A stretch of DNA of 64,000 nucleotides from Bacteroidetes bacterium GWB2_32_14 (GTDB lineage: Bacteria > Bacteroidota > Bacteroidia > Bacteroidales > UBA12077), in the NCBI GenBank assembly GCA_001768235.1, contig MENK01000001.1, positions 166,862 to 230,861 on the forward strand, written 5' to 3'. Positions 30,998-40,262 of this stretch are shown in pieces (the stretch's first letter is position 1; each line of letters starts with the position of its first letter). A program made the position numbers and the translations under genes. The notes beneath the pieces are model-generated. The model was given only the letters and a program-made list of their open reading frames with translations. It was not told where the DNA came from and ran no database searches.

Positions 30998-32782
30998 ATG
31001 GAAAAACAATTAACCATTAAAGGTGGCGAATTTCTTTTGAAACAAACAAAACCAAACGAAATTTTTATCCCCGAAGAGTTTAACGAAGAGCAGAAAATGA
31101 TTGCGCAAACCTGCGAAGATTTTCTTGAAACTGAGGTTTTCCCTAATCTTGAAAGAATTGATCATCAGGAAGAAGGATTAATGGCCAGTATAGTTAAAAA
31201 AGCAGGCGAACTTGGTTTATTAGGTGTTTCTATCCAGGAAGAATACCAGGGTTTCGGACAATCATTTGTTACATCAATGCTTGCAAGCGAAAAAATGGGC
31301 GCAGGACATTCATTTGCAGTAGCTTATTCTGCACATACAGGCATCGGTTCGCTTCCAATTGCGTATTACGGAACGCATGAACAAAAAATGAAATATTTAA
31401 CCAAACTGGCTACCGGTGAATATGCCGGAGCGTATTGTTTGACTGAACCAGGAGCCGGATCGGATGCTAACTCTGGTAAAACAAAAGCAGTTCTTTCTCC
31501 TGATGGCAAACACTATATCCTGAACGGACAAAAAATGTGGATCACCAATGGTGGTTTTGCTGATATTCAAACTGTTTTTGCAAAAATAGATAACGACCGT
31601 GTTTATAGTGCTTTTATTGTTGAAAGAGCTTGGGATGGTGTTGTTTTAAATCCCGAAGAAAAGAAAATGGGTATTAAAGGATCATCTACACGCCAGATTT
31701 TCTACAACGATGTGAAAGTTCCTGTTGAGAATTTATTAGGTAAACGAGGCGAAGGATTTAGAATTGCTTTGAATATTCTTCACATGGGACGTATTAAATT
31801 AGGTGGAAATGTCCTCGGTGCTGCAAAACGTGCTATTTCTCAATCGGTGAATTATACCAACGAACGTAAACAGTTTGGCACATTAATCTCTAATTTCGGA
31901 TCAATTAAGCATAAATTAGCCGAGCAGGTTATTAAAACATTTACTACAGAATCTGCTGTTTATCGCGTTAGTAAGGATATCGACATTGCTATTGATATGT
32001 ACAAAGCAATGGAAGGATGCGATTATGGCAGAGCGATTATGGATGCATTCGGTCAATATGGCTCAGAAGCTGCTATTATGAAAGTGTTTGGTTCTGAAGC
32101 TTTAGACTATGTTGTTGATGAAGGCGTTCAGGTAATGGGTGGTATGGGATTTTCAGCCGAAATGCCTGCCGACAGATCGTACAGAGATTCACGTATTAAT
32201 CGTATTTTCGAGGGTACTAACGAAATAAATCGTTTGCTTGTTACCGATACTATTATTAAACGCGGGCAGAAAGGCGAAATTAAATTATTCGAAAAAGCTA
32301 AAGAAGTTGTTGCTGGTTTGGATAATTTAAAAAATACGTATGCTCCTAAAGGATATTTCGAAGACAAAGCATTCTTCGTTGAAAACTTTAAAAACATAGC
32401 TCTCATGCTGATGGAAGCTGCAGTCAATAAGTTCGAACGTACATTGGTTAACGAACAGGAAGTAATGAATAGTATTGCAGATATTTTAATGAATACTTAT
32501 GTTGCCGAATCAACCATGCTGCGTGTTCAGAAACTGGAGTCAGGTCAAACACCTGACTGTATGAGCTTGTATCGCGATATTCTTGATGTATATGTATTCG
32601 AAACATCATTATTGATTTACAAACATGCAATGGATGCTATTTACTCGATTGATGACAATGCAATGACAAGTAAATTAATAAAAGGAGTAGAGATTTATAC
32701 TAAATTACCTGGTGTTAATACAAAAGATGCTCGTAGAAGAATAGCAAATAAATTAATCGAAGAAAATAAATATTGTTTCTAA
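30998..32782 (+). CDS. Acyl-CoA dehydrogenase, long form
   Basis: A 594-residue flavoprotein that oxidises acyl-CoA to 2-enoyl-CoA and passes electrons to EtfAB. Signatures are CLTEPGAGSDANSG, MWITNGGFADI and the FAD/acyl-CoA motif RIFEGTNEINR, with the catalytic Glu in that region. Compared with the usual 380 residues it carries an additional C-terminal domain of about 190 residues, as in VLCAD/ACAD9-like enzymes. It closes the operon and is followed by a strong terminator. Chain-length preference is not evident. Confidence 0.92.
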   Translation: MEKQLTIKGGEFLLKQTKPNEIFIPEEFNEEQKMIAQTCEDFLETEVFPNLERIDHQEEGLMASIVKKAGELGLLGVSIQEEYQGFGQSFVTSMLASEKMGAGHSFAVAYSAHTGIGSLPIAYYGTHEQKMKYLTKLATGEYAGAYCLTEPGAGSDANSGKTKAVLSPDGKHYILNGQKMWITNGGFADIQTVFAKIDNDRVYSAFIVERAWDGVVLNPEEKKMGIKGSSTRQIFYNDVKVPVENLLGKRGEGFRIALNILHMGRIKLGGNVLGAAKRAISQSVNYTNERKQFGTLISNFGSIKHKLAEQVIKTFTTESAVYRVSKDIDIAIDMYKAMEGCDYGRAIMDAFGQYGSEAAIMKVFGSEALDYVVDEGVQVMGGMGFSAEMPADRSYRDSRINRIFEGTNEINRLLVTDTIIKRGQKGEIKLFEKAKEVVAGLDNLKNTYAPKGYFEDKAFFVENFKNIALMLMEAAVNKFERTLVNEQEVMNSIADILMNTYVAESTMLRVQKLESGQTPDCMSLYRDILDVYVFETSLLIYKHAMDAIYSIDDNAMTSKLIKGVEIYTKLPGVNTKDARRRIANKLIEENKYCF

Positions 32783-32801
32783 TATTTTAGATTAAAAGTA
32801 T

Positions 32802-32834
32802 AAGCCCCGTTTCGAAAGATTCGGGGCTTTTTTG
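32802..32834 (+). terminator. Rho-independent terminator after the acyl-CoA dehydrogenase
   Basis: GC-rich 8-bp stem AAGCCCCG/CGGGGCTT around a 12-base loop, followed by TTTTT. Confidence 0.9.
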
Positions 32835-32889
32835 ATTTTGAAAGCTAAAGTTTTTCATTTAAATTTACGCGTCTTTAAAGCAATTAAAA

Positions 32890-33681
32890 ATGAGTAAAAA
32901 CAATAGTTTCGGCAATGGAATTGCAATACTTGGATCAGGAAATGTTGCTACTCATTTGGCAAAGGCATTATTTAATTCTGGTTATAAAATCAAAACGATT
33001 TATAGCAGAACCTTGGAGTCAGCAAAAGAATTAGCTTTAAATGTAAAATCTGATTTTACGAATAACCTAGTACAGGTTCCTGATGATGCCGATTTATATG
33101 TCCTTGCATTAAAAGATGAGATTCTTGAATACATAGTCCAGCATTTAAAAGTCAGGCATGGAATTGTAGTCCATACTGCCGGAAGTATTTCAATAGAGAT
33201 ATTTGAGAATACATTTAATAATTTTGGAGTTTTTTATCCATTACAGACCTTCACAAAAGGCCGTAATATTGATTTCTCAAATGTCCCATTATGCATTGAA
33301 GCGAATAACGAACAAACAAAGAATAAACTTTTTGAACTTGCACGAAGCCTCACAAATCAGGCAGACTTTATAGATTCAGAAAAAAGAAAAAAAATTCATT
33401 TAGCAGCTGTTTTTGCATGCAATTTTTCAAATCACATGTATTCTGTTGCTTTACATTTGTTAAGTGAGCAGGATGTTGATTTTAAAAAACTTGAACCATT
33501 AATTAAAGAAACTGTAAATAAAGCAATAAATTTAAGCCCCGATAAAGCACAAACAGGCCCCGCATTGCGAAATGATAAAAAAGTAATTGATGAACATATT
33601 GAAATGCTTAATAATTATCCCGAATTTCAAAAAATATATAAACTCATCAGCGAGAGCATCTATAAAATAAATAAAAAATAG
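32890..33681 (+). CDS. Rossmann-fold DUF2520 protein
   Basis: A 263-residue NAD(P)-binding protein. The first 30 residues contain GIAILGSGNVATHLAKAL, a clear dinucleotide-binding loop, and the C-terminal half is helical with KIHLAAVFACNFSNHMY, as in the DUF2520 family related to F420/NADP oxidoreductases and pyrroline-carboxylate reductases. Its substrate is not known. It opens a five-gene operon (KdsC-like, UbiA-like, Maf, S46 peptidase) with short spacers. Confidence 0.85.
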   Translation: MSKNNSFGNGIAILGSGNVATHLAKALFNSGYKIKTIYSRTLESAKELALNVKSDFTNNLVQVPDDADLYVLALKDEILEYIVQHLKVRHGIVVHTAGSISIEIFENTFNNFGVFYPLQTFTKGRNIDFSNVPLCIEANNEQTKNKLFELARSLTNQADFIDSEKRKKIHLAAVFACNFSNHMYSVALHLLSEQDVDFKKLEPLIKETVNKAINLSPDKAQTGPALRNDKKVIDEHIEMLNNYPEFQKIYKLISESIYKINKK

Positions 33682-33692
33682 AATATGAATAT

Positions 33693-34199
33693 ATGGCAAA
33701 CTATAAAGAAAAACTGAAAAATATAAAAGCATTTATTTTTGATGTAGATGGTGTATTTACCGATGGTAAAATATATTTAGAACCGGGAGGCGAATTTGTT
33801 CGTGCTGTCGATATGAAAGATGGATATGCTGTAAACTATGCAATAAAACAGGGTTATATTATTGGAATAATTTCCGGCGGAAACTCTGAAGCTGTTCGCA
33901 AACGGTTTCAATTTCTCAAGATCACCGATATTTACATGAATTCGAAAGATAAAAAGTCAGATTTTGAAGATTTTTACTTTAAATACAACTTAAAACCAGA
34001 AGAGATACTTTACATGGGCGACGATATTCCTGATTACGAAGTAATGAAACTTGCAGGTTTATCTACTTGTCCGGCTGATGCAGTAGAAGAAATTAAGTCA
34101 ATCGCTCATTATATTTCTACTTTCCCTGGCGGACAGGGATGTGTACGCGATGTCATTGAACAAGTATTGAAGTTACAGGGTAAATGGGTAAAATATTAA
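33693..34199 (+). CDS. HAD-family phosphatase, KdsC-like
   Basis: A 168-residue HAD hydrolase with FIFDVDGVFTDG (nucleophile Asp and general acid Asp, residues 14-25), a GIISGGNS motif II, and motif IV YMGDDIPDYEVM. Length and the C-terminal YISTFPGGQGCVRDVIE match KdsC-type 3-deoxy-D-manno-octulosonate 8-phosphate phosphatases of the Kdo pathway. No other Kdo gene is adjacent, so the substrate is by family only. Confidence 0.85.
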   Translation: MANYKEKLKNIKAFIFDVDGVFTDGKIYLEPGGEFVRAVDMKDGYAVNYAIKQGYIIGIISGGNSEAVRKRFQFLKITDIYMNSKDKKSDFEDFYFKYNLKPEEILYMGDDIPDYEVMKLAGLSTCPADAVEEIKSIAHYISTFPGGQGCVRDVIEQVLKLQGKWVKY

Positions 34200-34217
34200 A
34201 AACCATTACATAAAATC

Positions 34218-35174
34218 ATGATTTACTTCTTGCAGCTGATTCGTTATAAAAACTTATTAATTATTGTATTAACACAATATTTAATGCGTTGGTGTGTCAT
34301 TAGGCCAATTTTAAGCGTATATGATTTTGAACTCCGGTTTTCCGAAATAAATTTCTTCTTTCTTGTTTTTTCTACTGTTTTAATTACTGCTGCAGGATAT
34401 GTTATTAACGATTATTTTGATACAAAAACAGATTTACTAAACAGGCCGGAGAAAGTATTGATTGATAAAAGCATCCATCGCAGAACTGCCATTCTTATTC
34501 ATGTAGTTTTAAATACATTGGGAATTGGCCTGGGTGCTTATATATCATTTTATATTGGTATTCCAATTTTATCACTTGTATTTGTTTTTATAACCGGAAT
34601 TCTCTGGTTTTATTCTACAACCTATAAACGCCAGTTCCTTATAGGAAATATTATTGTAGCAATATTAACTGCTCTCGTACCGCTTATGGTTATTTTGTTC
34701 GAGATTCCTTTACTAAATAAAACCTATGGGTCACTAATGATAGAGATGAGATTAGACTTTAATCTTATCGTGATTTGGGTTTCTGCATTTGCTTTTTATG
34801 CTTTTCTCCTCACATTAATCCGCGAAATTATTAAAGATGTTGAAGATTTTGAAGGCGATAATGCCTATGGAAGACAAACTTTACCAATAGCTTTAGGTGT
34901 TCTCAATACAAAGATTATTCTTGTTTCATTAATTCTGCTTGTACTTTTTTCGTTGGTTTTTGCTTACATTCGTTTCTTAACCGATAATATTACTCTCATT
35001 TATTTTGTAGTTTTTTTATTATTTCCACTGTTGGTATTGTTCTATAAAATAATTATTGCCGATAATAAAAAGGATTATCATTTTGCAAGCAGCCTTTCAA
35101 AAATTATTATGCTGGCTGGAATAATGTATGCTTTGGTTGTCAACTATATTATTAACCAGAATATTAGCTTGTAG
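34218..35174 (+). CDS. UbiA-family prenyltransferase
   Basis: A 318-residue integral membrane enzyme with around nine hydrophobic helices. Two Asp-rich motifs for Mg-prenyl diphosphate are present: NDYFDTKTDLLNRP (residues about 67-80) and REIIKDVEDFEGD (about 206-218). It resembles the geranylgeranylglycerol-phosphate synthase-like subgroup common in Bacteroidota rather than MenA by motif composition, but the acceptor is not certain. Maf starts 2 bases after its stop. Confidence 0.82.
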   Translation: MIYFLQLIRYKNLLIIVLTQYLMRWCVIRPILSVYDFELRFSEINFFFLVFSTVLITAAGYVINDYFDTKTDLLNRPEKVLIDKSIHRRTAILIHVVLNTLGIGLGAYISFYIGIPILSLVFVFITGILWFYSTTYKRQFLIGNIIVAILTALVPLMVILFEIPLLNKTYGSLMIEMRLDFNLIVIWVSAFAFYAFLLTLIREIIKDVEDFEGDNAYGRQTLPIALGVLNTKIILVSLILLVLFSLVFAYIRFLTDNITLIYFVVFLLFPLLVLFYKIIIADNKKDYHFASSLSKIIMLAGIMYALVVNYIINQNISL

Positions 35175-35176
35175 TT

Positions 35177-35770
35177 ATGTTTATTCCGAATATAGACAAA
35201 TTCAGGATCATCCTGGCATCTCAGTCGCCACGAAGGCAACAATTATTAAACGATGCAGGCATTACATTCGATGTTGTAATAAACTCTTCTGGCGATGAGA
35301 ATTATCCCAAACAACTTGTTAAGGAACAAATAGCTGTTTTTCTGGCAAAATATAAGGCTAAATCATTTAATGGCGATTTAAAAGAAAATGAAATATTAAT
35401 TACTGCCGATACAATAGTTTGGCTTAAAAATGAAGCACTTAATAAGCCGGTGGATTTTAACGATGCCGTTTCAATTCTTCAAAAATTAAGTGGAAACTGC
35501 CATCAGGTATATACAGGAGTTTGTATAAAATCTATCGATAAAGAAGTTGTATTTTCTGCCGGCACTGATGTTTATTTTAAAAAATTATCGCTTGAAGAAA
35601 TAACCTATTATGTCGAAAATTATAAACCGTACGATAAAGCTGGTGCTTATGGTATTCAGGAATGGATAGGTTATATTGCAATTGAAAAAATTAATGGTTC
35701 ATTTTTTAATGTCATGGGTTTACCTATTCAAAAGTTATATCACGAACTCGATAAATTTATAAATACCTAA
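35177..35770 (+). CDS. maf: Maf-family nucleotide pyrophosphatase
   Basis: A 197-residue Maf/HAM1-like house-cleaning enzyme that hydrolyses non-canonical nucleoside triphosphates such as dTTP or UTP analogues. Motifs are ILASQSPRRQQLLNDAG near the start, TADTIVW, and YDKAGAYGIQEW. Only 2 bases separate it from the UbiA-like gene and 10 bases from the peptidase gene, so it is translationally close-coupled. Confidence 0.92.
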   Translation: MFIPNIDKFRIILASQSPRRQQLLNDAGITFDVVINSSGDENYPKQLVKEQIAVFLAKYKAKSFNGDLKENEILITADTIVWLKNEALNKPVDFNDAVSILQKLSGNCHQVYTGVCIKSIDKEVVFSAGTDVYFKKLSLEEITYYVENYKPYDKAGAYGIQEWIGYIAIEKINGSFFNVMGLPIQKLYHELDKFINT

Positions 35771-35780
35771 ATCGTATAAA

Positions 35781-37928
35781 ATGAAAAAGATATTCTTGGT
35801 ATTGTTTTCTATGATAATTATTGGTATCACTAGTTTGTCTGCCGACGAAGGTATGTGGATTCCAATATTATTAGAAAAATACACCATTGCCGATATGCAG
35901 AAAAAAGGGTTTAAGTTAACAGCTGAAGATATTTATAGCATTAATAAAGCAAGCTTAAAAGATGCAATCGTAATTTTTGGGGGAGGATGTACAGGAGAAT
36001 TAGTCTCCGACCAGGGACTTCTTTTAACGAATCATCATTGCGGATTTGGACAAATTCAAAGACACAGTAGCATAGAAAAGGATTACCTTAAAAATGGATT
36101 CTGGGCTATGTCGAAAGAAGAAGAATTACCGAACCCGGGCCTTACTGTAAAATTTCTTGTTCGTATCGAAGATGTTACATCATCAATTTTAAATGGAGTT
36201 GATAATTCGATGTCACAAGAAGAAAAGAATAAAATAATTAATAAAAATATACAGTCTGTTGAAAGTAAGGCTATCGAAGGTTCAGACTATATAGCATCTG
36301 TACGGCCATTTTATTACGGAAATGAGTATTATTTATTTGTTTATGAAGAATTTAAAGATGTTCGACTTGTAGGAGCTCCTCCTTCATCAATTGGTAAATT
36401 TGGTGGAGATACCGATAACTGGATGTGGCCCCGCCATACAGGTGATTTTTCTGTATTCAGAATATATGCAGGTAAAAATAATAAGCCGGCCGATTATTCA
36501 ACAGAGAACGTTCCGTATAAACCGAAAAAGTTTTTAAATGTATCAATAAAAGGAGTAAATGAAGATGATTTTACCTGGGTTTTAGGTTATCCCGGTTCAA
36601 CAGAAGAATACTTAACATCACATGCCATGAAATTAATTTCAGAAACCAGGAATCCTCACAAAATAAAACTCAGAGACGAGAGATTACGAATTATGAATGC
36701 ATACATGGAAAATAATGATACCATACGGATTAAATATGCAAGTAAAAACTATGGAATAAGCAATTCCTGGAAAAAGTGGGATGGAGAAATTCGCGGATTG
36801 CAACGATTAGATGCTATAAATAAAAAAATGCAACTTGAGAAAGAATTTGAAGCCTGGACAAAAACAAACACTCAATACGAAGGTTTAATCAATCAATTTG
36901 AAGATAATTATAAAAACATTAACCCCTATGCTTTAGCCACCGATTATTGGAAAGAAGCTATTAATGGGATTGAAATTCTTGATTTTGTAGCAGATTTTGA
37001 AAAACTGATTGAATTGTCTGAAAATAAGACTGATACAACAATGATTCTGGAGGAAAGGAATAAACTGATTATGATTTCATCTGGATTTTATAAAAATTAT
37101 GACTCGCGCATTGATAATGATGTTTTTAAAGCCTTATTACCAATGTATTTTTCGGGTGTAAATAAAGATTTCTACCCGCCTGTTTATTCATTAATTCAAT
37201 CAGAATATAATGGAGATTTCGATAAATACATTGAAAAAGTATTACAGGAAACAATATTTAATAAACCAGAAAAACTATATAGTATTCTGTATAATTATAC
37301 ATCTCAGCGTGTTGGTGAGTTGAAAAATGATCCGGTTTATGCCCTTTATTCATCATTTCTTGATGTTTACAAAAACAAAGTTTCTGAAAAATATTTTGCA
37401 ATTTCAGCAAAAAACGATAGTTTGTACAAAATCTACATGAATGGTTTGCGCGAAATACAACCACAAAAGAAATTTTATCCCGATGCAAATTTTACTATGC
37501 GTGTAGCATATGGAAAAGTAAAGGGATATTATCCAAGAGATGGCGTTAAATACCTTTATTATACAACTCTTGACGGAGTTATTGAAAAAGATAATCCGGC
37601 AATTTATGATTACAATGTTCCCGATAAATTGAAAGATTTATATACAAAAAAAGATTTTGGAGTTTACGAAAAAGATGGTTCAGTACCAATTTGTTTTATT
37701 GCCACGAATCATACCACGGGTGGAAATTCGGGTAGTCCGGTGCTTGATGCAGAAGGTAATTTAATAGGGCTAAATTTCGACAGGGCATGGGAGGGTATAG
37801 CTAGCGACATGATGTATGATCCCGATTATAGCAGGAATGTAACTCTTGATATTCGGTATGTACTTTTTATTATAGATAAATATGCCGGGGCAAAACATCT
37901 TATTAATGAAATGAACCTGATTAAGTAA
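35781..37928 (+). CDS. S46 dipeptidyl peptidase, DPP11-like
   Basis: A 715-residue periplasmic serine exopeptidase with signal peptide (residues about 1-21). The chymotrypsin-fold triad is recognisable: His in LTNHHCGFGQIQ, an Asp in the middle region, and Ser650 in GGNSGSPV. At position +18 from this Ser the residue is Arg668 (NFDR), where DPP11 of Porphyromonas gingivalis has the Arg that selects Asp/Glu in P1 and DPP7 has Gly. An acidic-residue preference is therefore predicted, consistent with peptide-fermenting Bacteroidota. It closes the operon. Confidence 0.88.
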   Translation: MKKIFLVLFSMIIIGITSLSADEGMWIPILLEKYTIADMQKKGFKLTAEDIYSINKASLKDAIVIFGGGCTGELVSDQGLLLTNHHCGFGQIQRHSSIEKDYLKNGFWAMSKEEELPNPGLTVKFLVRIEDVTSSILNGVDNSMSQEEKNKIINKNIQSVESKAIEGSDYIASVRPFYYGNEYYLFVYEEFKDVRLVGAPPSSIGKFGGDTDNWMWPRHTGDFSVFRIYAGKNNKPADYSTENVPYKPKKFLNVSIKGVNEDDFTWVLGYPGSTEEYLTSHAMKLISETRNPHKIKLRDERLRIMNAYMENNDTIRIKYASKNYGISNSWKKWDGEIRGLQRLDAINKKMQLEKEFEAWTKTNTQYEGLINQFEDNYKNINPYALATDYWKEAINGIEILDFVADFEKLIELSENKTDTTMILEERNKLIMISSGFYKNYDSRIDNDVFKALLPMYFSGVNKDFYPPVYSLIQSEYNGDFDKYIEKVLQETIFNKPEKLYSILYNYTSQRVGELKNDPVYALYSSFLDVYKNKVSEKYFAISAKNDSLYKIYMNGLREIQPQKKFYPDANFTMRVAYGKVKGYYPRDGVKYLYYTTLDGVIEKDNPAIYDYNVPDKLKDLYTKKDFGVYEKDGSVPICFIATNHTTGGNSGSPVLDAEGNLIGLNFDRAWEGIASDMMYDPDYSRNVTLDIRYVLFIIDKYAGAKHLINEMNLIK

Positions 37929-38070
37929 TTCGAAAATCGAAAAATTGAAAATTGTTAATGTATTTTCTTTGTAGGTAGTATATACATTCTTTATTTTCCT
38001 ACGCTTTAATGTGCAATGTATTGATATTATTTCACTATTGTTCGGTAAAATTGAAACCAATAAAGATGTC

Positions 38071-38206
38071 GCAACTATGTTGCTTCATAAATTTTATAAT
38101 GTATTTATCTACAAATATATAGCAACTACGTTGCTAATATAAATACTGCGTAGCAGTAAAATCTTTGTAGAATTAAACAGTAAATAAAAATGAAGCCACT
38201 TAGTGG
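38071..38206. repeat. REP-like palindrome cluster
   Basis: Four short palindromes lie close together: GCAACTATGTTGC (38071-38083), AGCAACTACGTTGCT (38121-38135), TACTGCGTAGCAGTA (38144-38158) and CCACTTAGTGG (38196-38206). An outer inverted pair TCTACAAA (38108-38115) / TTTGTAGA (38164-38171) brackets the two central ones. This looks like a composite REP/BIME-type element; no transposase is nearby. Confidence 0.7.
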
Positions 38207-38472
38207 TGAAATCTAAGAAAAGGCTTAATATTATTCATATTACAAGGTTTAGTAAAATTTTAATCGGACACCAATGATTATTTATATTAATAAGTATTTC
38301 TTTTTTAGATTAATTATAAATACTCATCCTGAGCATTGGAAATATACAATTATAATTTTTTTATATATAAGTAAATCAGTATATTGTATTTTAAATTATA
38401 GAACAAGTATGACTTTTATCATGAAATAATATAATAAATGTCATATTCTCGCTTATACAGTAGTTCTATATT

Positions 38473-38480
38473 TAGTTTTG
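38473..38480 (+). promoter_or_regulatory. Probable -7 box of hydrogenase operon 1
   Basis: TAGTTTTG fits TAnnTTTG, 83 bases before hydC1. The paired operator sites would lie in the transcribed leader, starting about 23 bases after the predicted start. No better box is visible downstream of it. Confidence 0.45.
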
Positions 38481-38508
38481 AAAATCACATGAATATGTAT
38501 AATTTAGG

Positions 38509-38541
38509 TGTTAGTAAAATAACACTGTTATAAAATTAACA
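38509..38541 (+). promoter_or_regulatory. Paired Rex-like operator, hydrogenase operon 1
   Basis: Two 16-bp sites, TGTTAGTAAAATAACA (38509-38524) and TGTTATAAAATTAACA (38526-38541), each TGTTA-N6-TAACA and starting 17 bp apart. They agree with the Rex consensus TTGTTAA-N4-TTAACAA. The last site ends 21 bases before the hydC1 start, a good place for repression. Confidence 0.7.
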
Positions 38542-38562
38542 AATTAATAAAACGAGAAGAAA

Positions 38563-39030
38563 ATGCCAGAAATTAAAGAATTAGTTAAGCAATTGGCTGA
38601 CAAGCATGGAAGAAATAGAGAAAGTTTACTTCCGATTTTACAAGGCATCATATCCGAAGAGAGATACATTTCGGATTTTGCTATGACTGAAGTTGCAAGA
38701 GAATTAGATATGTCTGCAGCATTGGTGTACGGAACAGCTACTTTTTATTCTTTTCTAGATACAGAACCAAGAGGTAAGTATGTAATCCGCTTGTGCAGAA
38801 CCATTACCTGTGATATGAAAGGTAAAAAGCAAATCCTTAGAACAATTGAAGATTTATTAAAAATCGAAATTGGTGAAACTACAAAAGATAAGAAGTTTAC
38901 ATTACTTGAAACAAATTGTCTTGGCTGGTGCCACAAAGGTCCTGCAATGCTTATTAATGATGATGCATACACTGAACTTACTCCTGAAAAAGTGAGCGAG
39001 ATTATCGGTGATTACATGAAAAACAGATAA
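38563..39030 (+). CDS. hydC: [FeFe]-hydrogenase gamma subunit HydC / NuoE-like, set 1
   Basis: A 155-residue thioredoxin-fold protein with a 2Fe-2S cluster bound by CRTITC (Cx4C) and CLGWC (Cx3C), as in NuoE. In HydABC enzymes this subunit shuttles electrons next to the HydB flavin. N-terminal helices (REsidues 1-55) match the NuoE family. Start 21 bases behind the second operator. It leads a three-gene operon with a short HydB and a HydA. In-text family position is certain; exact biochemical partner use is inference. Confidence 0.92.
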   Translation: MPEIKELVKQLADKHGRNRESLLPILQGIISEERYISDFAMTEVARELDMSAALVYGTATFYSFLDTEPRGKYVIRLCRTITCDMKGKKQILRTIEDLLKIEIGETTKDKKFTLLETNCLGWCHKGPAMLINDDAYTELTPEKVSEIIGDYMKNR

Positions 39031-39059
39031 TATTAAATCAATTAAAGGAGATTTTAATT

Positions 39060-40223
39060 ATGCCAGATAAACGACTAAAAAGAGTTGACCTTATATTCAG
39101 TGAAGACTGTATATATAAAGATGTTCTTACTAAAGCTCTCAATAAATCTAAAGAAGATATTATTAAAGAAATTCTCGATTCAGGATTAAGAGGTAGAGGT
39201 GGAGCAGGATTCCCAACAGGAATGAAATGGAAATTTACATCAGAACAAACTGAATCTGAAAAATATGTAGTATGTAATGCCGATGAAGGCGAACCAGGAA
39301 CATTTAAAGATCGCGAAATTCTGACCCGCGTACCTCATAAAGTTTTTGGTGGTATGGCTGTTTGCGGTAAAGCTATTGGTGCTAAACATGGATACGTTTA
39401 TTTACGTGGTGAATACCGTTTCTTAAAAGCAGATATAGAGAAAGCTCTTGACCAATTCCATAAAACACTTAAAGAAATTGGCTCTGATTTTCAGATTCAT
39501 TTACTAATGGGTGCAGGAGCATATATTTGTGGCGAAGAAAGTGCACTGTTTGAATCAATGGAAGGACACCGTGGTGAACCACGTAACAAACCTCCATATC
39601 CAACAATAGCAGGTTTCAGAAAAAAACCAACAGTTATCAATAATGTTGAAACATTGGTTTACGCTTTTATGATTTGCAATATTGGCTCTAAAAAATTCCA
39701 CGATTTAGGTACTGCCGATTCAAGAGGATCTAAAGTATTCTCCGTTTCAGGTGATACCCCGATTCCAGGAATTTATGAATTGGAATTGGGAATGTCATTA
39801 GAAACATTCGTTGAAGAATTTGGTGATGGTGATACTAAAGCGGTTCAAGTTGGAGGTGCTTCAGGTTTCTGTGTTCCAAGAAAAAAATTCAAAGACACAA
39901 TTATTGGTTTTGAAGGTGTTCCTACAGGTGGATCAATGATGCTTTTCAATAGTTCTCGTTCAATGTATAATGTATTGAAAAACTATGTTGAATTCTTTGA
40001 AGAAGAATCGTGCGGACAATGTACTCCTTGCCGTGTAGGTTGTCAACAACTTAAAAAAGGTATAGAAGCTGTTAAAAAAGGTGAAAAATCTGCAGCTTAT
40101 TTAGATTCTTTGCAAAAATTGGCCGATACAATGAAAATAACTGCAAAATGCGGGCTTGGCCAATCTGTTGCAAACTCATTCTCTTCTATTGTTGACAATT
40201 TTAAAGAAGAAATGATTTACTAA
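39060..40223 (+). CDS. hydB: [FeFe]-hydrogenase beta subunit HydB / NuoF-like, short form, set 1
   Basis: A 387-residue flavoprotein that binds FMN and NAD(H). It has GLRGRGGAGFPTGMKW (FMN loop), CNADEGEPGTFKDRE, GAGAYICGEESAL, and the C-terminal 4Fe-4S ligands SCGQCTPCRVG with a later Cys in AKCGLGQ. Unlike the 597-residue HydB of set 2, it lacks both the N-terminal 2Fe-2S thioredoxin domain and the C-terminal two-cluster ferredoxin domain. A strong Shine-Dalgarno AAAGGAG lies 9 bases before the start. The missing domains suggest fewer electron-transfer routes than in bifurcating HydABC. Confidence 0.92.
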   Translation: MPDKRLKRVDLIFSEDCIYKDVLTKALNKSKEDIIKEILDSGLRGRGGAGFPTGMKWKFTSEQTESEKYVVCNADEGEPGTFKDREILTRVPHKVFGGMAVCGKAIGAKHGYVYLRGEYRFLKADIEKALDQFHKTLKEIGSDFQIHLLMGAGAYICGEESALFESMEGHRGEPRNKPPYPTIAGFRKKPTVINNVETLVYAFMICNIGSKKFHDLGTADSRGSKVFSVSGDTPIPGIYELELGMSLETFVEEFGDGDTKAVQVGGASGFCVPRKKFKDTIIGFEGVPTGGSMMLFNSSRSMYNVLKNYVEFFEEESCGQCTPCRVGCQQLKKGIEAVKKGEKSAAYLDSLQKLADTMKITAKCGLGQSVANSFSSIVDNFKEEMIY

Positions 40224-40262
40224 TAAATTTTATCAATGTAAATATTAAATTGAAGATAAAAA

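Larger units (their letters stand above)
37929..38562. other. Long non-coding spacer before the first hydrogenase operon
   Basis: 634 bases without a convincing gene. It contains a cluster of short palindromes (38071-38206), a -7 box at 38473 and two operator-like repeats at 38509-38541; the remainder is AT-rich and featureless by eye. Confidence 0.7.
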
